A DNA stretch of 61,653 nucleotides from an uncultured Acetatifactor sp. (lineage in GTDB: Bacteria > Bacillota > Clostridia > Lachnospirales > Lachnospiraceae): positions 1-61,653 of the forward strand of contig CAJUFB010000019.1 of assembly GCA_910585805.1 (NCBI GenBank), given 5' to 3'. Below are positions 24,249 through 32,676 of the stretch, piece by piece. The position numbers and the translations under genes are program-made. Each line of letters opens with the position of its first letter. Position 1 is the stretch's first letter. Under the pieces are notes generated by a model that was given only the letters and a program-made list of their open reading frames with translations, did not search any database and was not told the DNA's origin.

Positions 24249-27200
24249 ATGAAAAAATTATTTCGGCGTACGGGGAGGTCTGATGCCTCCATGCGGGATT
24301 CTTTTCTGGAGAGAGATACCTATTGGGACGAAGAGGAGGATCAGACATATGACTGGGACAGCGCTGAGGAGGAAGAAGAACCGGTAGACGAGACCGGTGA
24401 CGAAGAAGAGGATTTGTCGGATGCCGCATGGGTCGAATATGAGGCGCTTGAGGAGGATGCAGACGGTATCTTTGAACCGGCGGAAGGGGCGGACGCGGAA
24501 GACGCGGGGGCCGGTGTTTATGAAGCGGAAGAAGAGCCGGAGTTATACGAGTCTGTAGAAGATGACTCTTGCGAGACGGAAGAAGCCGATGCATTTGAGC
24601 CGGATGCGGACGAGGGTGAGGCGTCTGCCGTTGATGTCAGTGAGAACGCCGGGATATATGATTCTGATGAATTCTTCGGCGCCGGTGAACCGGATGCTGA
24701 AGCCGAAGCTTATGAATCGGAGGAAATGGCGGAGGAAGAGGCCGATATCTATGTTTTGGAAGAAGGAGCCGATGCCTGTATTCCGGATGAGGAATCCGGT
24801 TTCTGCGAACCGCATATCCGGAATGACAATGAAATAGCTGCTGTGTTTTCTGAGAATGAGGATTATGCCGAACCGGAGGATACCATAGGGTATTTCGGAG
24901 GTGATGATCCGGAGATTGCTGCCCACCGGGAAGCGTATTATGAAGCAGAGGATGCGGCGGGGGAATATGATGATCGTCAGGAAGCTTTTGAGGAAGAGGC
25001 GGACTACGATGAGGCTGCGTGGCCTGACGATTTTGCGGATGCCTATGATACGCGCAGATCATCAGGAAAAACGGCGCCCCGTGCCGTGAGATCGGCGGGA
25101 GGAAGGAAACAGGCCCGTACAGCGAAGTCTTCGGCAGGGAGGAAACCGCCGGCGCGCAGACGCGAGAGCTTTTTGGAGAAGATCGGAGGCATGATCCACA
25201 GTATGGAGACCATGGACAAGGTCATGGTGGTAACCGGTGTGGCAGTGCTGGTGATGGCGATTGTGACAGGCGGCGTGTTCATCCATATCAATACCGCAAA
25301 GCGGCAGATCTCAGGCTTTACCGAAGTGGGCAGGCAGCTGGAAGGGATCAGTCTCATCGGTGAGAGGGGGCTGCTGGCTGTGGCAAATATGCAGCTTGTC
25401 AGGTTTGGAGATACTTCTCCCGCGCCGGAAGAGGAGGAACCGTCCAGGGAATATGATGAGGCAGGCTATGCCAGGGATGTATCCGTGGAACCGAATTTCA
25501 CTTCCATTCAGAAGGATCTGAAGATTAAATTCATCAACCGGAATACGGATAAGCTGGTGGGTAATGTGCCGTTTTCCGTGACGGTTACGGATCCGGACGG
25601 GAAGAACGCGATCTGGTCGGATGACGATATGGACGGCATTATCTATAAGAAGGATATAACACCGGGCACATATCAGGTGGCGATGGAGCCGCTGGCGGAT
25701 GAAAAATATGCAGGCTATACGCTCTTTACGGACACACAGAGAGTGGAGGTAAAGAAAGAGATCGTCTATGAGAAGGTCGATGTGGCCAATGAGGTGAAGA
25801 AGGAAAGCGAAGTCAATGTGGCTCAGGAGGACACCAGGAAGAATGAGACCGTGGTGGAATCCACTCTGAAGGACACGGTAACCTGGGTGGAGAGCAAGGT
25901 GATCTCCGCTACTTATAATGAGGTGGCCAGGAGTACCATACCGGACCCGGCGACACTTGTGGCTCGGCAGCGCAGTCTGTATCTGAGCGCGGAAGAGTCG
26001 GGAGCTGTCCCCGTGACGGAAGAAGGGGGCGTTGTTCCGGATGCATCGGCAACGGAGCCTGCCATACCGGAGGATCCGGCGACACAGGCGGAAGCACCGG
26101 CTACGGAAGAGCCCGTGGCACCGCCTCCGTCCACGGAGGATCCGGCTCTGCCGCCTCCGGTTACAGAGGCCCCGGTGGCGCCTCCGTCCACGGAAGAACC
26201 GGAGCCTCCGGTCACGTCCACGGAAGAACCGGAGCCTCCGGTCACGTCCACGGAAGAACCGGAGCCTCCGGCCACCCCCACGGAAGAGCCGGTGCAGCCT
26301 TCCGAGCCTGCTCCGACTCCGGCAGTGCCGCCCGTGACATCCGCACCGGAACAGCCGCCGCTGACCCCGACCCCGCCCCCCGCGGCTACAACGGCACCGC
26401 AGGATCCGGGTCCCACGCTGGCAAAGGGGACTGTATCCGTAACGCCTTCGGCGCTGAATGCGGCAGTGGGTAATACGCTGACGGCAAAAGCAACGGCAGT
26501 GGGATTTACAGGCGGTTATAAGATTGTGTATGCCGTCAGCTCCAGCAACGCAGGTGTGGCATCCGCCACGGTAGACGCCAACGGAAACATCAATATCAGC
26601 GCGGCGGCAGCGGGAAACGCGACGATCACGGTGACGGCTAATTACGAGAACGGCGCGGCGGATACCCAGGCAACGGCGTTTATCGGCATAAACGTAACGG
26701 GAAATGCCGCGATTACCCTGGACAAAACCAATCTAACCGTATATGCGGAAGTTCCCGTGGCGATCAATGCAAAGGTTACCAATGGGGCGGCGTCTCCGGT
26801 ACTGACAGCGGAGTCATCGGACAGAGGGATTGCCACAGTGAGCGTGGACGGAACCGCCATCACAATTACCGGTGTTGCGGAAGGGACGGCCAACATTACC
26901 GTAAAGTATAACAGCGGCAGTCAGGAACTCAGCGCGGTATGCGCTGTCACGGTGAAAAAGCATCCCAGAGAGGATAATGTGACACTGCTGAAGGATGCAG
27001 ACGGACAGCAGCTGTATGTTCTGGAAGGGACTGCTTACAGGGAAGCAGTCAGAGCCGACTATTATACAGCGGATAAATTCTTTATAAAGGGTGACGCCAG
27101 GTACAGCGGATGGCAGACCCTTGAGGGCAGAGTGTATTATTTCAATGCGGATGGCAGCAAGGTTACAGGAGAGCAGGTCATTCAGGGCGCAAAGTACAAT

Positions 27201-27827
27201 TTTGCCAGCGACGGTTCTCTGGTGACAGGAAGCGGCACCATGGGCATCGATGTGTCCAAGTGGAACGGTAAGATAGACTGGAACGCAGTGAAGAATTCGG
27301 GTGTTTCCTATGTGATTATCCGCTGCGGATACAGAGGCTCCGCCCAGGGAAGTCTGATCGAGGATCCCAGGTTCGAGACCAATATCCAGGGCGCCATAGC
27401 GGCCGGGCTGAAAGTAGGAGTCTACTTCTTTTCACAGGCAGTGGACGAGATGGAAGCGGTGGAAGAGGCATCCATGGTTCTGGATCAGATCAGGAATTAC
27501 AGGATTTCCTATCCCGTATTTCTGGATGTGGAAGCCAGTGGCGGACGGGCGGACAGTATCGATAAGGCCACCAGGACAGCGGTGTGCAAGGCATTCTGCC
27601 AGACCATTCAGAACGGAGGGTATACGGCAGGTATCTATGCAAACAAGACCTGGCTGGAGAGTAAGATTGACACAGGAAGCCTGAGCGCTTATAAGATCTG
27701 GCTGGCTCAGTATGCCGCCAGCCCTACCTACAAGGGCAGGTACGATCTGTGGCAGTACAGGTCCACAGGCAGTGTCAGCGGTATCAGCGGGAATGTGGAC
27801 TTCAATATCAGCTATCTGGGATATTAA
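24249..27827 (+). CDS. Membrane-anchored multi-domain GH25 muramidase with acidic cytoplasmic tail
   Basis: About 1192 residues from the ATG at 24249 (GGGAG just upstream; the frame is open back to 24147). Domains in order: a very acidic low-complexity stretch at ~15-280; a basic linker; one membrane segment at ~325-347; a Cna-B-like domain near 410-510; a Pro/Glu/Thr stalk at ~590-720 with a 10-residue repeat; two Big_2-like domains at ~725-820 and 820-910; a short cell-wall-binding-like repeat (SGWQTLEGRVYYFNADGSK); and a GH25 lysozyme domain from 998 (GIDVSKWNG, catalytic acids within VFLDVEASG at 1093/1095). The enzyme would cut peptidoglycan glycan strands outside the cell while tethered. 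It closes the glycosyltransferase group and is followed by a strong terminator. The acidic cytoplasmic part is unusual. Confidence 0.88.
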   Translation: MKKLFRRTGRSDASMRDSFLERDTYWDEEEDQTYDWDSAEEEEEPVDETGDEEEDLSDAAWVEYEALEEDADGIFEPAEGADAEDAGAGVYEAEEEPELYESVEDDSCETEEADAFEPDADEGEASAVDVSENAGIYDSDEFFGAGEPDAEAEAYESEEMAEEEADIYVLEEGADACIPDEESGFCEPHIRNDNEIAAVFSENEDYAEPEDTIGYFGGDDPEIAAHREAYYEAEDAAGEYDDRQEAFEEEADYDEAAWPDDFADAYDTRRSSGKTAPRAVRSAGGRKQARTAKSSAGRKPPARRRESFLEKIGGMIHSMETMDKVMVVTGVAVLVMAIVTGGVFIHINTAKRQISGFTEVGRQLEGISLIGERGLLAVANMQLVRFGDTSPAPEEEEPSREYDEAGYARDVSVEPNFTSIQKDLKIKFINRNTDKLVGNVPFSVTVTDPDGKNAIWSDDDMDGIIYKKDITPGTYQVAMEPLADEKYAGYTLFTDTQRVEVKKEIVYEKVDVANEVKKESEVNVAQEDTRKNETVVESTLKDTVTWVESKVISATYNEVARSTIPDPATLVARQRSLYLSAEESGAVPVTEEGGVVPDASATEPAIPEDPATQAEAPATEEPVAPPPSTEDPALPPPVTEAPVAPPSTEEPEPPVTSTEEPEPPVTSTEEPEPPATPTEEPVQPSEPAPTPAVPPVTSAPEQPPLTPTPPPAATTAPQDPGPTLAKGTVSVTPSALNAAVGNTLTAKATAVGFTGGYKIVYAVSSSNAGVASATVDANGNINISAAAAGNATITVTANYENGAADTQATAFIGINVTGNAAITLDKTNLTVYAEVPVAINAKVTNGAASPVLTAESSDRGIATVSVDGTAITITGVAEGTANITVKYNSGSQELSAVCAVTVKKHPREDNVTLLKDADGQQLYVLEGTAYREAVRADYYTADKFFIKGDARYSGWQTLEGRVYYFNADGSKVTGEQVIQGAKYNFASDGSLVTGSGTMGIDVSKWNGKIDWNAVKNSGVSYVIIRCGYRGSAQGSLIEDPRFETNIQGAIAAGLKVGVYFFSQAVDEMEAVEEASMVLDQIRNYRISYPVFLDVEASGGRADSIDKATRTAVCKAFCQTIQNGGYTAGIYANKTWLESKIDTGSLSAYKIWLAQYAASPTYKGRYDLWQYRSTGSVSGISGNVDFNISYLGY
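26187..26276 (+). repeat. 30-bp coding repeat in the Pro/Glu stalk
   Basis: Three head-to-tail 30-base units beginning TCCACGGAAGAACCGGAG encode S-T-E-E-P-E-P-P-V-T in the stalk of the GH25 protein. The near-identity of the units suggests recent expansion, and the copy number may vary between strains. Confidence 0.8.
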
Positions 27828-27834
27828 GGGATTG

Positions 27835-27885
27835 TCACGCGGCAGTTATTTTCCACAGCTTCTAAGGAAGAGTCTGCAGCTGATG
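27835..27885 (+). repeat. Degenerate halves of the dispersed palindromic repeat
   Basis: CGGCAGTTATTTTCCACAGCTTC (from 27840) resembles the right arm, and TAAGGAAGAGTCTGCAG (from 27863) resembles a left arm placed after it, as if two half copies lie back to back. The GH25 stop codon is just upstream. Confidence 0.4.
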
Positions 27886-27901
27886 GAACGGGTAAGAAAG
27901 A

Positions 27902-27936
27902 ACGGCTTCGGCAGAAGGATTGCCGAAGCTGTTTTA
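27902..27936 (+). terminator. Intrinsic terminator after the GH25 gene
   Basis: ACGGCTTCGGCA (27902-27913) pairs with TGCCGAAGCTGT (27921-27932) over 12 positions with one G-T pair and a 7-base loop, followed by TTTTAA. It separates the first polysaccharide block from the rfb operon. Confidence 0.8.
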
Positions 27937-28026
27937 ACCCACAGCTTCCATTGCGGACCGGGGAGCGGCGAAGACGGCAACAGTAACGCGGCGGATACGG
28001 GACAGGAGAAATGGTCCACTTTACAA

Positions 28027-28055
28027 TTGACATAATTTGGAAGAGTCCGTATAAT
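28027..28055 (+). promoter_or_regulatory. Consensus promoter of the rfb operon, TTGACA-N17-TATAAT
   Basis: Perfect -35 TTGACA (28027-28032) and perfect -10 TATAAT (28050-28055) with 17-base spacing, giving a leader of ~130 bases before rfbB. A strong, probably constitutive promoter; no operator-like palindrome was seen around it. Confidence 0.85.
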
Positions 28056-28189
28056 GGGTGTAGTTGATTGTTTCGTGTATCCGTGTTTCGGAAAGCATAT
28101 GCAAAAGACAGAATGGAACTTTGCTTTTCAGCTATACTAAGGAAGGGATACGTCTGATATGAACAAATACTATGAGAAGGAGTGAAAAA

Positions 28190-29272
28190 ATGCGAACTTA
28201 TCTCGTGACAGGAGGCGCCGGCTTTATCGGTTCCAATTATATTCATTACATGTTTCGTAAATACGGCGATGAGATACGTATCATCAATGTGGATCTGCTG
28301 ACCTATGCGGGAAATCTGGAGAATCTGAAAGATATCGAGGACAGGCCCAATTATACCTTTATAAAGGCGGACATCTGCGACAAGAAAGCGATTTCCGGCA
28401 TTTTTGAGGAAAATGAGATTGACAGGGTGGTGCATTTTGCGGCGGAGAGCCATGTGGACAGAAGCATCCGTGACCCGGAGGTCTTTGTGCAGACCAATGT
28501 ACTGGGTACGGCTGTGATGCTGAACTGTGCCAGAGCGGCATGGGAGCTTCCGGACGGCAGCTTTAAAGAGGGGAAGAAGTTCCTGCATGTATCCACGGAT
28601 GAGGTGTATGGCTCCCTGCCGGAGGATGAGAATGCATATTTTTACGAGACAACGCCCTATGACCCTCACAGCCCATATTCCGCCAGCAAGGCTTCAGCGG
28701 ATATGCTGGTGAAGTCCTATATGGATACGTACCGTTTCCCGGCCAATATTACCAATTGTTCCAATAATTACGGGCCTTACCAGTTCCCGGAGAAGCTGAT
28801 CCCGCTGATGATCAACAACGCGCTTCAGGGCAGGAAGCTTCCGGTGTACGGGGACGGCAGGAATGTGCGCGACTGGCTGTATGTAGAGGATCATGCGAAG
28901 GCCATAGATATGGTTCAGGAACAGGGACGGCTGTTTGAAACCTACAATATCGGCGGTCACAATGAGAAACAGAACCTGGAGATCATCCATACCATCCTGG
29001 AGGTGCTTCAGGAGAAACTGCCGGATTCGGATCCCAGGAAAGCGCATGTAAGCACCGATCTGATCGAGTATGTGGAGGACCGCAAGGGACATGACCGCAG
29101 ATATGCCATTGCGCCCGATAAGATCAGGGCTGAGATCGGCTGGTATCCGGAGACCATGTTTAAGGACGGTATCCGGAAGACGATAGAGTGGTTTTTTGAT
29201 CATGAGGACTGGATGAAAAACGTCACCAGCGGCGACTACCAGAAGTATTATACGGAGATGTACGGAAAGTAA
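28190..29272 (+). CDS. rfbB: dTDP-glucose 4,6-dehydratase
   Basis: 360 residues from the ATG at 28190 (AAGGAG upstream). Second step of dTDP-L-rhamnose synthesis: dTDP-glucose to dTDP-4-keto-6-deoxyglucose, using bound NAD. Extended SDR features: TGGAGFIGSNYIHYM at the N-terminus, HFAAESHVDRSI, STDEVYGSLPE with the active-site acidic pair, and the catalytic Tyr163/Lys167 in YSASKASAD. Later come NCSNNYGPYQFPEKLIPL and RDWLYVEDHAKAI, diagnostic of RmlB. The length is normal. It stands first behind a consensus promoter, with rfbA downstream; rfbC follows 2.7 kb later with a muramidase gene in between. rfbD is not in the window. Confidence 0.96.
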   Translation: MRTYLVTGGAGFIGSNYIHYMFRKYGDEIRIINVDLLTYAGNLENLKDIEDRPNYTFIKADICDKKAISGIFEENEIDRVVHFAAESHVDRSIRDPEVFVQTNVLGTAVMLNCARAAWELPDGSFKEGKKFLHVSTDEVYGSLPEDENAYFYETTPYDPHSPYSASKASADMLVKSYMDTYRFPANITNCSNNYGPYQFPEKLIPLMINNALQGRKLPVYGDGRNVRDWLYVEDHAKAIDMVQEQGRLFETYNIGGHNEKQNLEIIHTILEVLQEKLPDSDPRKAHVSTDLIEYVEDRKGHDRRYAIAPDKIRAEIGWYPETMFKDGIRKTIEWFFDHEDWMKNVTSGDYQKYYTEMYGK

Positions 29273-29343
29273 GGAAGCGGTATCAGCTGTTTTCCGGTGA
29301 CTTCCAGGAAAGTGTCTGATCGGTTATTTCCCGGCAGTTTCCG
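29271..29343 (+). repeat. Partial dispersed palindromic repeat between rfbB and rfbA
   Basis: TAAGGAAG (whose TAA is the rfbB stop codon) opens it, and ATCGGTTATTTCCCGGCAGTTTCC closes it at ~29319-29342. The middle is shorter than in complete copies and contains a second GGAAAGTGTCTG. The rest of 29344-29560 shows nothing recognisable apart from the rfbA ribosome binding site (CGGAGGAAG). Confidence 0.5.
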
Positions 29344-29560
29344 AGAACGGAAGACTTTTGGACGGGATGCCGACAAAAAGTGACCTGCGTACAGGATATG
29401 GTGTTTTCCCGGGTGAGAGATACCACATCCTGTATATGTTTTTCTGTAAAAGACAGGAATCCTGTCCGGGGAAATATCTGCTCTGCTGATCCGGCAGGAA
29501 AGAATTTCAGGTCGGAAACGAGAAGAGAAACAAGGAACAACAAGAAACGGAGGAAGTTTG

Positions 29561-30430
29561 ATGAAGGGAATTATATTGGCGGGGGGTTCCGGCACCAGGC
29601 TGTACCCTCTGACAGAGGCAATCTCCAAGCAGATCATGCCCGTGTATGACAAGCCGATGATCTACTATCCCCTTTCAACGCTGATGTTGGCAGGGATCCG
29701 CGAGATCCTGATCATTTCCACACCCAGGGATCTGCCTGTTTTCCGGGACCTTTTAAAAGACGGACATCAGCTGGGGATGGAGCTGTCCTATGCCGAACAG
29801 GCGCAGCCCAACGGACTGGCGGAGGCTTTCCTGATCGGCGCGGATTTTATCGGAAATGACAGGGTGGCTTTGGTACTGGGGGATAATATCTTCTACGGGC
29901 AGAGCTTTTCCCGGGTGCTGAAGAATGTGGCTGCCAGGGAGAAGGGCGCCACGATCTTCGGCTATTATGTCCGGGATCCCAGAGAGTACGGCGTGGTGGA
30001 GTTTGACGATAACGGAAAAGCGCTTTCCATCGAGGAGAAACCGGAAAATCCCAGGAGCAATTACGCGGTACCGGGTCTGTATTTTTACGACAATGATGTA
30101 GTAGAGATTGCCAGGAATGTGAAGCCTTCTGCAAGGGGAGAGCTGGAAATCACCAGTGTGAACAATGCTTACCTGCGGCGCGGTGCTTTGCATGTGGAGA
30201 CTCTGGGACGGGGATTTGCCTGGCTGGATACGGGGAACCATGACGCGCTGCTGGATGCTGCGGATTTTGTGGCGGCTTTCCAGAAAAGGCAGGGACTCTA
30301 TATCTCCTGTATTGAAGAGATCGCGTACAAGAGGGGCTTTATCGATAAGGAGCAGCTGCTGAAGCTGGCAGAGCCTCTGATGAAGACAAATTACGGGAAA
30401 TATCTGGTAGAGGTAGCAAATGGACTCTAA
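29561..30430 (+). CDS. rfbA: Glucose-1-phosphate thymidylyltransferase
   Basis: 289 residues from the ATG at 29561, preceded by CGGAGGAAG. First step of dTDP-rhamnose synthesis: glucose 1-phosphate + dTTP to dTDP-glucose + pyrophosphate. The nucleotidyltransferase signature GGSGTRLYPLTEAISKQIMP at the N-terminus, VYDKPMIYYPLSTLMLAGIR, LGDNIFYG and EEKPENPRSNYAVPGLYFYD are characteristic of RmlA. The length is normal (~290). It overlaps the following membrane muramidase gene by 11 bases, so the two are translationally coupled. This ties precursor synthesis to wall remodelling in one transcript. Confidence 0.96.
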   Translation: MKGIILAGGSGTRLYPLTEAISKQIMPVYDKPMIYYPLSTLMLAGIREILIISTPRDLPVFRDLLKDGHQLGMELSYAEQAQPNGLAEAFLIGADFIGNDRVALVLGDNIFYGQSFSRVLKNVAAREKGATIFGYYVRDPREYGVVEFDDNGKALSIEEKPENPRSNYAVPGLYFYDNDVVEIARNVKPSARGELEITSVNNAYLRRGALHVETLGRGFAWLDTGNHDALLDAADFVAAFQKRQGLYISCIEEIAYKRGFIDKEQLLKLAEPLMKTNYGKYLVEVANGL

Positions 30431-31715
30431 GTTGCGGCGAATGGCCATCATGGCTTCCATGGCTGTGATCCTGTTGGTGTCTCTGCTGGTATTGTATATC
30501 AACAGGCCTCCGGGGCAGTGGGGAGGGATGCCGCAGACGACGCAGACGCCGCCCCCTCAGGGGCAGGAGGATTCAGCTTCGGAGGAAACCCGGAAACCTG
30601 GACAGATCGGGGACGATCTGTCAGCATTTCTCAGGGACAATACCTTCTTTGACCAGGAGGTCAATCCCATCCTGGAGGCTGCGAGGGACAATGCCACCAG
30701 ATTGTCGCTTGTGGTGACTTCCGTGGAGAAGGATCTTCGTGTCCAGATCGTGGATACAAAGGGGAATCCGGTGACGGGGGAAAGTTTTTTCGTGAAGCTG
30801 GAAGGCCAGGGAGAGTATAAGGATCTGGACAAGGATGGCATTATCTATATCGGCGGGCTGCCCGCGGGAGAGTATTATGTGGAACTGATGCCCGTGGAGG
30901 GGTATCAGGTGCCGGCCAATGAGACCAGGGTACGCGTGAAGGATAAGGTGGAATATGTGGCCATCGATGACATCTCGATTCTGATCAGGACCGAGGAAGA
31001 GATAGATGCCGAGGCCGAAGATACTGCCGTGGCGGATGCGCTGGAGGATGCGGATAAAACGGAGATCGTTGACATCCAGAAGTCTACGGCAAATTCCAGA
31101 GTGGGCATCGATGTATCCAAGTGGAACGGAGAGATCGACTGGGACAGGGTGCAGAACGCGGGAGTGGAATTCGCCATTATCCGTGCCGGTTACCGTGGAT
31201 CCGTGACGGGCAGCCTGGTGGAGGATCCTTATTTTAAGGCAAATATGAGAGGCGCGGCATCCAGCGGGATTCCTGTGGGCGTATATTTCTTTACCCAGGC
31301 CGTGAATGAGGTGGAGGCCGTGGAGGAGGCTTCCACAGTACTGCAGCTGATCCGGGAATACAAACTGGACTACCCGGTATTTATCGATACCGAGGGCGCA
31401 GGAGGAAACGGAAGGGCGGACAACCTGGATGTGGACACCAGGACCCGGGTCTGCGAGGCGTTCTGCCGGACCATTGCCAATGCCGGCTATACGGCAGGGG
31501 TCTATGGCAGCCGGAACTGGTATCATAATTTCCTGGATACGGCCCGGCTGGAGAACTACTGTATCTGGCTGGCGGAATACAGGAGCGTGCCTCTTTATCA
31601 GGGGTATTACCAGATGTGGCAGTATACCTCCAGGGGCAGTGTGGACGGCATCGAAGGGAATGTTGACATAAATGTCAGTTATTTGATGAATGATTCGCAG
31701 GGCCGGCGGAATTAA
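30420..31715 (+). CDS. Membrane-anchored GH25 muramidase with Cna-B-like domain
   Basis: 431 residues. A short basic N-terminus and one membrane segment (about 8-27) place the rest outside. A Pro/Gln-rich linker is followed by a Cna-B-like beta domain near 85-185 (RVQIVDTKGNPVTGESFFVKL-type sequence, ending in the KDKVEYVAIDDI strand). A GH25 lysozyme domain runs from ~228 to the end (GIDVSKWNGEIDWDRVQ, catalytic acids in VFIDTEGAG, WQYTSRGSVDGI). It is a clear paralogue of the C-terminal part of the 1192-residue protein at 24249 but lacks the acidic tail, Big_2 domains and stalk. It overlaps rfbA by 11 bases. It probably opens peptidoglycan where the polysaccharide is exported or attached (inference). 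Confidence 0.9.
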   Translation: MDSKLRRMAIMASMAVILLVSLLVLYINRPPGQWGGMPQTTQTPPPQGQEDSASEETRKPGQIGDDLSAFLRDNTFFDQEVNPILEAARDNATRLSLVVTSVEKDLRVQIVDTKGNPVTGESFFVKLEGQGEYKDLDKDGIIYIGGLPAGEYYVELMPVEGYQVPANETRVRVKDKVEYVAIDDISILIRTEEEIDAEAEDTAVADALEDADKTEIVDIQKSTANSRVGIDVSKWNGEIDWDRVQNAGVEFAIIRAGYRGSVTGSLVEDPYFKANMRGAASSGIPVGVYFFTQAVNEVEAVEEASTVLQLIREYKLDYPVFIDTEGAGGNGRADNLDVDTRTRVCEAFCRTIANAGYTAGVYGSRNWYHNFLDTARLENYCIWLAEYRSVPLYQGYYQMWQYTSRGSVDGIEGNVDINVSYLMNDSQGRRN

Positions 31716-32020
31716 CGAATCTGTCCAGGGCGGGCAGTATTATACTGACGAGGGGTAAGATCTGCCGCTATGCCGGGGCCGCTGGCCTGTGAGTCGGGTT
31801 GCATGGCAGGTTTTTATGAACGCGGGTATAATGCACATAAGAATAAACATAAAACGGTGATTGCCGGGCAGTAAGGAAGTGTCTGTAAATAACCGCTACG
31901 AGTTGAAAGCCGTTTTCCATGTGCTTAAGGGCTTTTTCCTATGGAAGCTGTAGCAGTTATTTTCCGACAGTTCCCAAGAGTATCGTGCGGGGAAGAACCG
32001 GAACAGCGAGGAGCGTTAAA
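31716..32020. other. Intergenic region between the second GH25 gene and rfbC
   Basis: Holds a small palindrome (CAGTATTATACTG, ~31736-31748), a weak promoter candidate (ATGGCA at 31803-31808, 18 bases, TATAAT at 31827-31832) and a complete dispersed repeat (31872-31974). No gene is supported: a frame open through the repeat upstream of rfbC is not protein-like. Confidence 0.45.
31872..31974 (+). repeat. Complete dispersed palindromic repeat, copy 2
   Basis: About 103 bp, same length and orientation as the copy at 18312. The left arm includes GGAAGTGTCTGTAAATAACC (from 31874) and the right arm AGCAGTTATTTTCCGACAGT (31952-31971). Even the preceding bases (GGGCAG) match copy 1. The ends are near-perfect inverted repeats; the centre differs. 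Confidence 0.75.
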
Positions 32021-32590
32021 ATGGGAAAGATCATTGTGGAGACATGTGAAATAGAAGGATTGAAAGTTATTACACCCAGGGTTTTCGGGGATGAGCGCGG
32101 GTACTTTTTTGAGTCTTATCAGTATGAGGACTACAAGGCGGCCGGAATTCCCCAGGTATTTGTTCAGGACAATCAGTCTTCCGGAAGGCGGGGCGTGCTG
32201 CGGGGGCTTCATTTCCAGAAGCAGTTTCCCCAGGACAAGCTGGTGCGGGCCATCCGCGGCCAGGTATTTGACGTTGCGGTGGATCTGAGGAAGGGGTCTC
32301 CCACCTTCGGCAAGTGGTATGGCGTGATGCTTTCAGAAGAGAACAAGAAGCAGTTTTTTATTCCCAGGAATTTTGCCCACGGATACCTGGTGCTGTCGGA
32401 TTATGCGGAATTCTGTTACAAATGCACGGAATATTATCATCCCGGCGATGAGGGAGGGCTGTTGTATAATGATCCTGCTATCGGCGTGGAGTGGCCGATT
32501 ACGGAGGATATGGAACTGGTGATGGTGGAGCGTGACAGAAGCTGGGGCGGACTTGCCGGGTATGAAGAGCAGTTTCAGGGTTCATGCTGA
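32021..32590 (+). CDS. rfbC: dTDP-4-dehydrorhamnose 3,5-epimerase
   Basis: 189 residues from the ATG at 32021 (GAGGAG upstream). Third step of dTDP-L-rhamnose synthesis. Cupin-type epimerase with the RmlC signatures: DERGYFFESYQYEDYKAAGI, FVQDNQSSGRRGVLRGLHFQ with the active-site histidine, VRAIRGQVFDVAVDLRKGSP, and IPRNFAHGYLVLSD. The length is normal (~185). It is separated from rfbA by the GH25 gene and a repeat copy, and followed by the ABC exporter genes. The final reductase gene rfbD, which normally completes this set, is not found in the window. Confidence 0.95.
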   Translation: MGKIIVETCEIEGLKVITPRVFGDERGYFFESYQYEDYKAAGIPQVFVQDNQSSGRRGVLRGLHFQKQFPQDKLVRAIRGQVFDVAVDLRKGSPTFGKWYGVMLSEENKKQFFIPRNFAHGYLVLSDYAEFCYKCTEYYHPGDEGGLLYNDPAIGVEWPITEDMELVMVERDRSWGGLAGYEEQFQGSC

Positions 32591-32676
32591 AGGATATTCC
32601 TTACGGGCACCGTTAGTTCCGGCTCATGTAAAAGGGAATGTGCCAGGCCGGAGGAGGAAAGCGGGAGCGAGATAAT

